DNA of 7,970 nt from an uncultured Clostridia bacterium (lineage in GTDB: Bacteria > Bacillota > Clostridia > Christensenellales > Borkfalkiaceae), in the NCBI GenBank assembly GCA_934273135.1, contig CAKQSU010000041.1, forward strand, positions 1-7,970, read 5' to 3'. This document shows, piece after piece, positions 1 to 6,162 of the stretch. Every line of letters starts with the position of its first letter. Within the stretch, counting starts at the first letter, position 1. The notes below the pieces were generated by a model. The model saw nothing but the letters and a program-made list of their open reading frames with translations. It did no database searches and was not told the DNA's origin. The translations under genes were made by a program, and so were the position numbers.

Positions 1-157
1 AGCGTATTTTTTGATGATTTTTTGCGAGCGTGAGGCAGGCGTACTAAACGTACTCCAATCGAACGGTCACAAAAAAGCGCGAAAAAAGCCGCCTTTTAGG
101 TAATTAGTGATAAGGAATGCAATCCCTATCGACAAGGTTAAGCACATTTGGAAACTA
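1..157. other. Gene-free left edge, possible 3' end of an upstream gene
   Basis: No start-to-stop gene fits here. Reading + from base 2 the frame is open until TAA at 101-103, and from base 1 until TGA at 31-33, so the last codons of a gene to the left could lie in either frame. Neither tail is recognisable. The stretch is rich in short A and T runs. It contains a direct repeat CGTACT-aaa-CGTACT near 40-55 and an imperfect hairpin at 109-130 (GATA/TATC outer arms, GGA/TCC inner arms). It may be intergenic repeat DNA rather than coding sequence. Confidence 0.4.
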
Positions 158-194
158 TACCCGCGGCGGAAATTTTTCCGCCGCGGGTAGTTTT
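158..194 (+). terminator. Strong GC-rich terminator hairpin
   Basis: Perfect 15-base inverted arms, 158-172 and 175-189, with the GC core CCCGCGGCGG (160-169) pairing with CCGCCGCGGG (178-187). An A/T-rich loop lies between them, and TTTT follows at 191-194. This fits a factor-independent terminator for a gene left of the window. The downstream T run is short, so a role as a bidirectional barrier or stabilising 3' end is also possible. Confidence 0.6.
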
Positions 195-338
195 GCGTCA
201 AAAAAGATACGATTATAAGTTCCGAAATCCAAAAAATCAAAGATAAAAATTGATTGACTCAGTTCATCACACAAAAACTCAGATAATCGACTTATAGCGT
301 AGCTTTTTGTAAAAAGACGAAATAAAAACAAGTACTTT

Positions 339-386
339 GAGCCTTTTTGGAATGTAGAATTGAGATTTTAAAAGGCTCGTTTTTTG
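339..386 (+). terminator. Terminator-like hairpin without an obvious gene before it
   Basis: Arms GAGCCTTTT (339-347) and AAAAGGCTC (370-378) are perfect complements around a 22-base loop, and a T run follows at 380-385. The A/T half of the stem and the large loop make it weaker than the hairpin at 158. On the opposite strand the exit side lacks a T run, so the + direction is favoured. Confidence 0.5.
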
Positions 387-570
387 TGCCGTTTTCGCCT
401 TGCCGTCACGCTGTTTTGCGTGTGATTTTTTTACTTTTGCCGAACGACTTAAAGCGATTATTCTTGCGCTTGCCGTGAGCGTCGTTACGACTATGAGGAA
501 GCGCGGGAAACAAAGATAAAACAAAAAGACAAAAAGACGGGCGGGGCGGACTGCTTTGCTTGTCTTTTTT
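387..570 (+). ncRNA. Candidate small structured RNA ending in a terminator
   Basis: No known RNA family was recognised. Reasons to consider an RNA are a stem CACGC/GCGTG (407-411 with 418-422), a two-level stem formed by AACGAC/GTCGTT (443-448 with 481-486) enclosing AAGCG/CGCTT (452-456 with 467-471), and a good terminator ending at 570. The block sits between two terminator-like hairpins and carries no protein gene. Against it, no clear promoter is seen and short stems are common by chance. The 5' end is a guess. Confidence 0.2.
523..570 (+). terminator. Factor-independent terminator upstream of uppP
   Basis: AAAAAGACGGGC (531-542) pairs with GCTTGTCTTTTT (558-569) over 12 positions, with two G-U pairs, a 15-base loop, a leading A tract and a trailing T run. 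A competing stem, ACAAAAAGACG (529-539) with CGTCTTTTTGT (579-589), overlaps it. On the minus strand that stem would be followed by a T-rich stretch, so the site could also stop antisense transcripts. It lies before the uppP promoter and so is not an attenuator of uppP. Confidence 0.55.
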
Positions 571-636
571 CTTGCGTTCGTCTTTTTGTTTCGGAGGATA
601 GTTCTCTAAAAATATTCTATTATTATCCGTAAAAGG

Positions 637-665
637 TTGTTTTTGGAGGCTGTTTCGGGTATAAT
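637..665 (+). promoter_or_regulatory. Sigma-A-type promoter of uppP
   Basis: TTGTTT (637-642), a 17-base spacer, and a perfect TATAAT (660-665). The predicted transcription start is near 672, giving a leader of about 40 bases before the uppP start. That leader carries the GAGG ribosome binding site at 701-704. Confidence 0.75.
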
Positions 666-713
666 AGTTATATCGCGTTAAAGCGCAAAAAAAACGAAAA
701 GAGGAAAAGTAAA

Positions 714-1565
714 ATGAGTTTTATCGACGTTTTGAAGATTATCGCGCTCGGCATAGTCGAGGGCGTTACGGAATGGCTGCCAGTTTCAAGCACGGGGCAT
801 TTGCTCTTATTGAACAACCTTTTGAAGCTCAATATCGGCGCGCGCCCGGAAGAGTTCTGGAACGTTTTCTTATACGTTATCCAGCTCGGCGCGATTCTTG
901 CGGTCGTGGTCCTGTTTTGGAACAAAATGTTTCCGTTTCAGTTCAAAGACAAGGAAAAACCGGTCGTAAGAAAAGACGTGTTTTCCGTGTGGTTCAAGGT
1001 CGTGGTCGCGTGCGTTCCCGGCGCGATTGCAACGCTTGTTTTAGATAACCTCGTTGAAGAATACCTTTCTTCCGCGATAGTCGTCGCCGCAACGCTTATT
1101 GCTTACGGTGTAGCGTTTATAATCGTAGAAAAACTAAACAAAAAAAGAGAGCCGAAAATTAACGATTTGGGCGAAATAACCTATCTCACGGCTTTGTACA
1201 TAGGGCTTTTTCAGGTACTTTCGATTATTCCCGGTACATCCCGCTCGGGGGCGACGATAATCGGCGCGCTCATAATCGGCGTGTCGCGCACAGCCGCCGC
1301 GGAGTTTACGTTTTTCCTTGCGGTACCCGTTATGATCGGTATGAGCCTTATAAAAGTTATAAAGTACGTCGTGGCGTACGGGTTCTTCGGCGGAACGGAA
1401 ATTTTGGCTATCGCTATCGGAATGGTCGTTGCGTTTCTCGTGTCGGTCGCGGTTATCAAGTTCTTGCTTTCGTTTATCAAAAAGAACGACTTTCAGCCGT
1501 TCGGTTGGTATCGTATCGCGCTCGGAATTGTCGTTATCGCGTTCGTTATAGCGGGCGTCGTGTGA
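714..1565 (+). CDS. uppP: Undecaprenyl-diphosphate phosphatase UppP (BacA family)
   Basis: Integral membrane phosphatase that removes one phosphate from undecaprenyl diphosphate, regenerating the lipid carrier for peptidoglycan and other wall polymers. Overexpression in other bacteria gives bacitracin resistance. The 283-residue product has the usual family length. The N-terminal signature is present, with E16 and E20 of the ExxxE motif followed by SSTGH (25-29). The second signature PGTSRSG lies at 173-179 with the key arginine R177. Several hydrophobic segments follow, for example 51-70, 94-110, 118-138 and 183-220, and the protein ends in a hydrophobic helix. The ATG at 714 is preceded by GAGG at 701-704, nine bases upstream. 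It has its own promoter and terminator and so is probably transcribed alone. Family assignment is very secure. Confidence 0.97.
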   Translation: MSFIDVLKIIALGIVEGVTEWLPVSSTGHLLLLNNLLKLNIGARPEEFWNVFLYVIQLGAILAVVVLFWNKMFPFQFKDKEKPVVRKDVFSVWFKVVVACVPGAIATLVLDNLVEEYLSSAIVVAATLIAYGVAFIIVEKLNKKREPKINDLGEITYLTALYIGLFQVLSIIPGTSRSGATIIGALIIGVSRTAAAEFTFFLAVPVMIGMSLIKVIKYVVAYGFFGGTEILAIAIGMVVAFLVSVAVIKFLLSFIKKNDFQPFGWYRIALGIVVIAFVIAGVV

Positions 1566-1639
1566 TAAGCCGATTGTGTGCGATTTTTTGAAAAGTAGGG
1601 CTATAAGCCCGTTATTCGTGTGTTTTTGATATTTTTATT

Positions 1640-1669
1640 AAGCCCGTCGGCGTTTCTCGGCGGGTTTTT
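1640..1669 (+). terminator. Terminator after uppP
   Basis: CCCGTCG (1643-1649) pairs with CGGCGGG (1658-1664), including one G-U pair, around an eight-base loop. A-T and G-U pairs extend the stem outwards, and TTTTT follows at 1665-1669. A small separate hairpin, GGGCT/AGCCC with a three-base loop, lies upstream at 1598-1610. Confidence 0.75.
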
Positions 1670-1765
1670 GTGTGCAGAAAAACGCCGCAGCGCAGACAAA
1701 ACAGCGTTTTATTGATAAAATACATAATTTTCACTTTCGGGCAAAAAATAATAGGAGAAAGCGGC

Positions 1766-1772
1766 GAGGTGG
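1766..1772 (+). promoter_or_regulatory. Ribosome binding site favouring a TTG start for the flippase
   Basis: GAGGTGG lies six bases before TTG at 1779, which is ideal spacing. The in-frame ATG at 1797 would be 24 bases away and has only weak purine-rich sequence nearby. This supports TTG as the start, although the protein homology begins only around the ATG. Confidence 0.5.
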
Positions 1773-1778
1773 CAGGAA

Positions 1779-3134
1779 TTGAACGGCGACGTTAATATGA
1801 AGAGATTTTTTTTGAGAATAAGCGGCGACGGGGTTTTTAGAAACGCCGCCGTTTTGTCGCTTGCGGGGATTGTGGCGAAACTTATAGGGGCGGTCTATCG
1901 AGTGCCGCTCGCCGCCCTATTAAAAAGCGACGGACTCGGGGTTTATCAGCTTGTTTTTCCGCTTTATTGCGTGCTTTTGACGTTTTCGTCCGCAGGGGTG
2001 CCGAGCGGAATTTCAAAGCTTGTGGCTTGCGGAGCGGAAAAGGAAGGTTTAAGGAAAAAAGCCTTTTTGCTGTTCGGCGTTTTGGGACTTATAGGGTCGC
2101 TTACAATGTTTTCGTTTGCGGAGCGAATCGCTTCGTTGCAAGGCGACGTACGTGCAACCTCGGCTTACCGCGCGCTTTCGCCGTCGGTGGGAATAGTATC
2201 GCTTATTTCCGTTATAAGGGGGCTTTTTCAGGGCGAAGCCGATATGGTTCCGACAGCTGTTTCGCAAGTCACGGAGCAAACTGTGAAAGCCGCGGCTTCG
2301 CTTGCGCTCGGGTTTTTGTTCGGCAAAACAGCGGCGGAAAAAGCCATGTTCGCAACGCTCGGCGTTACCGTTAGCGAAGCCGTTGCGCTCATATACTTGC
2401 TTGTAAGGCTAAAAAAGCGTTCGACAAGAAACAAAAAAGAAAACGAAAGAAAAACAGAAACCCCGTCCTTTTCTGTTTCCTGTCGCGTGCTTTTAACGGG
2501 CGTTTCGGCGGTTACGCTTTCTGCCGTCGCGGTGCCGCTTATAAGAACGGCGGACAGCTTTTTTGCCGTCAATTTGCTCGAAAGCAGCAACGCGACGTCG
2601 CTTTTCGGGATTTATTCGGGCGGAGCGGAAAGCGTAATTTCCTTGCCCGTTGCCGTGTGTTACGCGCTCGCCGCTTCTTCCATTCCCGCACTGAGCAAAA
2701 AAAGCGGCGAGGACAAATCGGCTCTTTCGTCGAAAATTTTCAACGCTACGTTTTTTATCTCGTCCTTTTCGGCTCTCGCGCTCGTGATTTTCTCCCCGCT
2801 TATCGTAAAAATTCTTTTTTCGTCCCTTTCGGCGGAAGAGTCTTTCACGCTGACAAACCTTTTGCGCGTTTCCGCGCCGAACGTCGTTCTGTTGAGCCTT
2901 ATTCAGTGTTTTTCGGCGTATTTTATTTCGATAAGCAAAGCGGCGCGCTCGGGAATAAATCTCATTATCGCGCTTCCCGTTAAAATAATCGTGCTTTTTT
3001 TGACGCTTAAAAACCCTCGCATAGGCGTTTACGGTTGCGCATTTTCCGATACGGCGTGTTTTTTTGTTGCGGCTTTTCTCGATTTGGTGTATATTATTAG
3101 GGATAGGGATTCTGTCCCGTATTTTAAAAGATAA
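1779..3134 (+). CDS. SpoVB/YtgP-family (MOP superfamily) lipid-linked saccharide flippase
   Basis: Polytopic membrane protein of the polysaccharide-exporter branch of the MOP superfamily. Relatives include SpoVB and the lipid II flippase YtgP/MurJ of Bacillus, so the likely role is flipping lipid-linked wall precursors outward. The 451 residues are somewhat shorter than most SpoVB-like proteins. Family hallmarks seen are AKLIGAVYRVPLA (33-45), GVYQLVFPLY (54-63), AGVPSGISKL (72-81), and the RGLFQGEADMVPTAVSQVTEQ stretch starting at 147. A basic loop at 211-227 follows the first six-helix half. The start is taken as TTG 1779 on ribosome-binding-site grounds; ATG 1797 (residue 7) is the alternative. 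The last codons lie on a small hairpin (3103-3122) and encode an RDRDSVPY tail. The next gene starts 33 bases on. Substrate cannot be told from sequence, so I give no symbol. Confidence 0.9.
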   Translation: MNGDVNMKRFFLRISGDGVFRNAAVLSLAGIVAKLIGAVYRVPLAALLKSDGLGVYQLVFPLYCVLLTFSSAGVPSGISKLVACGAEKEGLRKKAFLLFGVLGLIGSLTMFSFAERIASLQGDVRATSAYRALSPSVGIVSLISVIRGLFQGEADMVPTAVSQVTEQTVKAAASLALGFLFGKTAAEKAMFATLGVTVSEAVALIYLLVRLKKRSTRNKKENERKTETPSFSVSCRVLLTGVSAVTLSAVAVPLIRTADSFFAVNLLESSNATSLFGIYSGGAESVISLPVAVCYALAASSIPALSKKSGEDKSALSSKIFNATFFISSFSALALVIFSPLIVKILFSSLSAEESFTLTNLLRVSAPNVVLLSLIQCFSAYFISISKAARSGINLIIALPVKIIVLFLTLKNPRIGVYGCAFSDTACFFVAAFLDLVYIIRDRDSVPYFKR

Positions 3135-3167
3135 CACGCGCATTTTTTTGCGCAAAAAGGACGAAAC

Positions 3168-4550
3168 ATGTTGAAAATCATAGGGCTTGGCGTGAATGCG
3201 GGAGACATCTCTCTCGGCGCGCTCAAAGCAGTTAAAAACGCCGATTTTGTTATTTTGAGAACGGATAAAACGCGCTCGGCAGCCGTTTTAAAGGACGAGG
3301 GGATTGAATACATTTCCCTCGATTTTCTCTATGAAAAATCAAGAAACTTCGAAACTCTCAAAAAAAACGTCGTGAAAGAGGTTAAGGAATATTTGAAAAA
3401 GGGCGAAGTTTGCTATCTCGTGGACGGAGCCGTGTCCGAGGACCTTTGCGCCGCGGAACTCATAAAAAGCGTTAAAGAAGTCGAAATTTTTGAAGGAACT
3501 TCCAAAGCGGGGCAAGCCGCGGCGGCGTTTTCGCTTTCGGGGAGCGGATATACCGCCGTTTCCGCATACGATATAGACAGGCTTTCGGAGCTTTCTTTCC
3601 CGCTCGTTGTATACGACTTGGACAGCGCGTTTCTTGCTTCCGAGTGGAAGTTAAAGCTTTCAAAATTTTACGGCGAAGAGAGAAAAGTGGGGCTATATGT
3701 CGATAATCGCAAGTTTTTTATGCCCGTATACGAGCTTGACAGAGACGAAACGCTCTTTAATTATTCGACCGTTCTCGTAGCCTTTTCTGCCGAGCTTATA
3801 TGCAAAGAAAGGTTTTCTTTCAAGGACTTACTTGAAATCGTGAAGGTTTTGCGCGGTGAAAACGGTTGCCCGTGGGACAAGGCACAGAGTATGGAAAGCG
3901 TGCGCAAAAACTTAATCGAAGAGTGTTACGAGTTAGTCGACGCGGTCAATAAGGACGACGACGATAAAATTATCGAAGAAACGGGTGATTTACTTTTGCA
4001 AGCCGCTTTCTATATTCAGTTCGAAGAAGAACGCGGAATTTACGATAAAACGGACGTTCTGAGCGGAATTTGCCATAAGCTCGTCAGCCGCCATACGCAC
4101 ATTTTCGGCAAGGATAAGGCTGCCGACCCCGAAGCCGCGCTCGAAGTGTGGGCTAAAAACAAACAAACGGAAAAGGGAATGAAGAAAGCTTCCGAATACG
4201 TCGGCGACGTGCCCATGACCTTGCCCGCCGCGATGCGCGCTTCGAAAACGATAAAGCGCGGAACGGAAAGCGGACTAAAACTTGACAAGGAAGAAGTAAA
4301 GTCAAGGGTGCTTGCGCTCGCCGAAGAGGTTTTAAGCGACAAAACGAAGGGCGGGGAGCTACTCTTTGACGCGATTGCCTTAGTTAAGCTTTGCGGCGGC
4401 GACCCGGAACAAGACATAACCGACGAAACGGAAAAGTACATAAAACGCTTTTCTCTGCTTGAAAAAGAGCTTGAAGAAAAGGGAATAAACATAAAAAATG
4501 CGGACGAAGAAACCGTTAAAAAGGCTTATTATGAAATTAAAAAGTCTTGA
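3168..4550 (+). CDS. YabN-like fusion: tetrapyrrole-methylase-type domain plus MazG pyrophosphohydrolase
   Basis: A two-domain cytosolic protein of 460 residues, close to the length of Bacillus YabN. The N-terminal part (about 1-215) resembles the corrin/porphyrin methylase fold, with IIGLGVNAGDISLGALKAV at the start. Its usual later GDP motif reads VDGAVSED (85-92), so methylase activity is doubtful. The C-terminal part is MazG, with GCPWDK at 233-238, EECYE at 251-255 and EETGD at 270-274. These acidic residues bind the metal for hydrolysing nucleoside triphosphates to monophosphates. LVSRHTHIFG (305-314) and LPAAMRASK (352-360) are further MazG-like blocks. The second, C-terminal helical repeat carries GGELLF where EEIGDLLF is common, suggesting a structural rather than catalytic half. 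AAGG at 3157-3160 is the ribosome binding site. Its place after a SpoVB-like gene matches the yabM-yabN order. The physiological substrate is unknown. Confidence 0.92.
   Translation: MLKIIGLGVNAGDISLGALKAVKNADFVILRTDKTRSAAVLKDEGIEYISLDFLYEKSRNFETLKKNVVKEVKEYLKKGEVCYLVDGAVSEDLCAAELIKSVKEVEIFEGTSKAGQAAAAFSLSGSGYTAVSAYDIDRLSELSFPLVVYDLDSAFLASEWKLKLSKFYGEERKVGLYVDNRKFFMPVYELDRDETLFNYSTVLVAFSAELICKERFSFKDLLEIVKVLRGENGCPWDKAQSMESVRKNLIEECYELVDAVNKDDDDKIIEETGDLLLQAAFYIQFEEERGIYDKTDVLSGICHKLVSRHTHIFGKDKAADPEAALEVWAKNKQTEKGMKKASEYVGDVPMTLPAAMRASKTIKRGTESGLKLDKEEVKSRVLALAEEVLSDKTKGGELLFDAIALVKLCGGDPEQDITDETEKYIKRFSLLEKELEEKGINIKNADEETVKKAYYEIKKS
4518..4524 (+). promoter_or_regulatory. Ribosome binding site setting the dusB start
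   Basis: AAAAAGG lies six bases before ATG 4531, inside the 3' end of the preceding gene. The upstream ATG at 4498 has a binding-like AAGGGA about 14 bases away and would add 11 basic residues before the normal Dus N-terminus. Start 4531 is therefore preferred. Confidence 0.55.
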
Positions 4551-5472
4551 TATAGGTCGATTAACGACTAAAAACAACGTTTTTGTCGCGCCGCTTGCGG
4601 GGTTCAGCGATTACGCGTTCCGCTATATTTGTTCGTCCCTCGGGGCGGGGCTTTGCTTTACCGAAATGATAAGCGCAAAGGGCTTGCATTTTTCGCCCGC
4701 GCAAACTTTGCTGCTCACGAAAACGAGCGACGTCGAAAGTATAAAATGCGCGCAGATTTTCGGTTGCGACCCGTTTTTCATGCGCGAAGCGTGCGAAAGC
4801 AAATATCTTGAAGGTTTTGATATAATCGACGTGAATATGGGCTGTCCCGTGCCTAAGGTTTACAACAACGGAGAGGGCAGCGCGCTTTTAAACAACCTTC
4901 CGCTTGCCGAAAAAATAGTCGAAGAGTGCGCAAAAAGCGGCAAAATAATCACCGTTAAAACTCGGCTCGGCGTAAAAAGGGGCGAAAGCGTTATAGACGA
5001 GCTTGCAAAACGCGTAGAGGGCGCGGGCGCGCAAATGATTACTGTTCATGCAAGGTATCGCGAAGATTTTTACAGCGGAACGCCCGACTTTGCCGCGGTA
5101 AAAAATCTTAAAAAAATCATAAGAATCCCTGTTATTTTCAACGGTGGAATATTCACGAAAGAGGACGCCGAAAACGCAATGGAAAAAAGCGGAGCGGACG
5201 GCACTATGCTTGCGCGTGGCGCGCTTGAAAAACCGTGGCTTATTTCCGAACTTACGGGCGGAGTTCTGCCCGATAAAAAACAGCTCATTAAAACGCATAT
5301 TTCGCTTCTTAAAGAGTTTATGCCCGACGAGGTTGCGGCAAAATATTTCAGAAAACAAGCGGCGCTGTACCTTAAAAACGCTCGCAACGCTAAAATCTTA
5401 AAGGTGCGCGCGTTCGCCGCTAAAACCTGCGAGGAGCTTATCGACGTTTTCGAGCAAGCCGAAATAAAATAG
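4531..5472 (+). CDS. dusB: tRNA-dihydrouridine synthase, DusB type
   Basis: FMN-dependent enzyme that reduces uridines in the D-loop of tRNA to dihydrouridine using NADPH. From ATG 4531 it has 313 residues, normal for the family. Motifs in order are APLAGFSDYAFR (20-31), the FMN-side TEM (44-46), QIFGCDP (75-81), and the signature DVNMGCPVPKV (100-110) with catalytic C105. Next come VKTRLG (142-147), VHARYREDFYSG (172-183) and FNGGI (203-207), where most relatives have NGDI. LARGALEKPW (227-236) precedes the C-terminal helical tRNA-binding part. The start overlaps the MazG gene by 20 bases, so translational coupling is likely. Family is secure. The DusB subgroup is judged from the NMGCPVPKV-NNGEGSAL pattern. 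Confidence 0.95.
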   Translation: MKLKSLDIGRLTTKNNVFVAPLAGFSDYAFRYICSSLGAGLCFTEMISAKGLHFSPAQTLLLTKTSDVESIKCAQIFGCDPFFMREACESKYLEGFDIIDVNMGCPVPKVYNNGEGSALLNNLPLAEKIVEECAKSGKIITVKTRLGVKRGESVIDELAKRVEGAGAQMITVHARYREDFYSGTPDFAAVKNLKKIIRIPVIFNGGIFTKEDAENAMEKSGADGTMLARGALEKPWLISELTGGVLPDKKQLIKTHISLLKEFMPDEVAAKYFRKQAALYLKNARNAKILKVRAFAAKTCEELIDVFEQAEIK

Positions 5473-5475
5473 TTT

Positions 5476-5505
5476 TTGACAAAACAAACTTTCCCCGCAT
5501 ATTAT
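5476..5505 (+). promoter_or_regulatory. Consensus promoter immediately before a gene, predicts leaderless mRNA
   Basis: Perfect TTGACA (5476-5481), an 18-base spacer and TATTAT (5500-5505), with overlapping TATATA alternatives just after. It fits entirely in the 41-base gap after the dusB stop. The predicted transcription start, about seven bases beyond the -10 box, falls at 5511-5514, on or next to the ATG at 5514. No Shine-Dalgarno sequence is present in the gap. Confidence 0.65.
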
Positions 5506-5513
5506 ATATAGCT

Positions 5514-6161
5514 ATGCGGAACGATATTTTATTGGGTTACATTGTCGCGGACGATTTTGCCCGTTTGAACTTGCGGGCGTTTTCCGACTGCGACGTGCTT
5601 GCCGTTATCGAAAAAAACGGCGGAGTATTTAACGTGAAAGAAGAACTGAAAAACGGAGCTTGTTTGCGGCGTTATTCGGCGTTGTCTACCTTTGCGCGCT
5701 TTACTTTCTTTTTAACCGATACCGAGGACTTTGGTGTAAAAAGGCGTTCGGTTGTGGCTTTCGGCGGCGGAAAGCTCTTATTTGTTGCCGACCAGAATCG
5801 CACGTTCGATAAAGAATTTTCGCCCGGGTACGGGTACAAAAGCGTTACGGTCGACGGCGATTTGCGCGTGGGGCTATGCGTTGAAAAGGACGTTGCCGAC
5901 CCCGATTGTTTGTCGGTTCTGTCAAAGCAAAACGACGTGATAATCGACTTATCGGCGGACTTTTCGGAGTTTAACGCTTCAACTTTCGTTTCCGCCGCGG
6001 CGTATATTTACCGCGCGGGCGTTGCAGTTTTGACCAAGAAAGGATTATATGCGGCAAGAAGCGGCGGGGAGATAATAGCTTCCGGCAAGGACGTTTTCGG
6101 CAAGATAAAAATCCCCGTGTCAAAAAACTTTGCGTTAAGTTTTACAAAGATAAAAAGATAA
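5514..6161 (+). CDS. Hypothetical protein, possible divergent carbon-nitrogen hydrolase (nitrilase fold)
   Basis: Not recognised as a named gene. The 215-residue product has no signal peptide or membrane segment. Its layout recalls the nitrilase superfamily. CDVLAVIEKNGG (26-37) resembles the strand ending in the catalytic glutamate (E33). SVVAFGGGKLLF (79-90), then FSPGYGYKSVTVDGDLRVGLCVEKD (102-126), resemble the stretch leading to the catalytic cysteine (C122). NDVIIDLSADF (140-150) and the pattern YRAGVAVLTKKG-LYAARSGGEII (166-188) resemble the later strands. The catalytic lysine is expected near 92-96, where the sequence reads ADQNR, so it appears lost. The protein is also shorter than usual at the N-terminus. 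It may be an inactive relative. ATG 5514 lacks a ribosome binding site; an in-frame TTG at 5532 is an alternative. trmL follows after 45 bases. Confidence 0.85.
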   Translation: MRNDILLGYIVADDFARLNLRAFSDCDVLAVIEKNGGVFNVKEELKNGACLRRYSALSTFARFTFFLTDTEDFGVKRRSVVAFGGGKLLFVADQNRTFDKEFSPGYGYKSVTVDGDLRVGLCVEKDVADPDCLSVLSKQNDVIIDLSADFSEFNASTFVSAAAYIYRAGVAVLTKKGLYAARSGGEIIASGKDVFGKIKIPVSKNFALSFTKIKR

Positions 6162-6162
6162 A

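Larger units (their letters stand above)
195..636. other. Long intergenic region with hairpins, no convincing gene
   Basis: About 440 bases without a supported protein gene. A minus-strand frame at 279-524 would need a TTG start, and its product is a basic, low-complexity sequence without a motif. What stands out is RNA-like structure on the + strand: a terminator-like hairpin at 339-386, a small hairpin CACGC/GCGTG at 407-422 followed by a T run, a two-level stem at 443-486, and a second terminator at 523-570. No promoter of standard spacing was found to drive these. TTGACT at 254 and GATAAT at 282 are 22 bases apart, which is too far. Confidence 0.5.

Noticed and set aside
254..287. TTGACT and GATAAT as a promoter in the left spacer
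   Set aside because: The spacer is 22 bases, too long for a standard sigma-A promoter.
303..316. CTTTTT-GT-AAAAAG palindrome
   Set aside because: All but one pair are A-T with a two-base loop and no T run; too weak to call a terminator.
279..524. Minus-strand frame of 81 residues in the left intergenic region
   Set aside because: Needs a TTG start, has no good ribosome binding site, gives a basic low-complexity product without motifs, and runs against the hairpins and neighbours on the + strand.
1766..1795. Minus-strand GTTCAATTC resembling a tRNA T-loop
   Set aside because: The flanking bases do not form the required T-stem (only the closing pair fits) and no anticodon arm or acceptor stem is present.
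3138..3153. GCGCA-TTTTTT-TGCGC hairpin between flippase and YabN-like gene, with a similar CGCA-TTTTT-TGCG at 6874-6886
   Set aside because: No T run follows the stem on either strand, and a read-through operon is expected. The likeness to the second site is only about a dozen low-complexity bases.
2493..3155. Long minus-strand frame (220 residues) antisense to the flippase
   Set aside because: Arginine- and lysine-rich composition typical of an antisense shadow of a membrane-protein gene. The + strand frame has clear family motifs.
4498..4530. Upstream ATG for dusB
   Set aside because: Adds 11 basic residues not expected before the Dus N-terminus and has poorer ribosome-binding-site spacing than ATG 4531.
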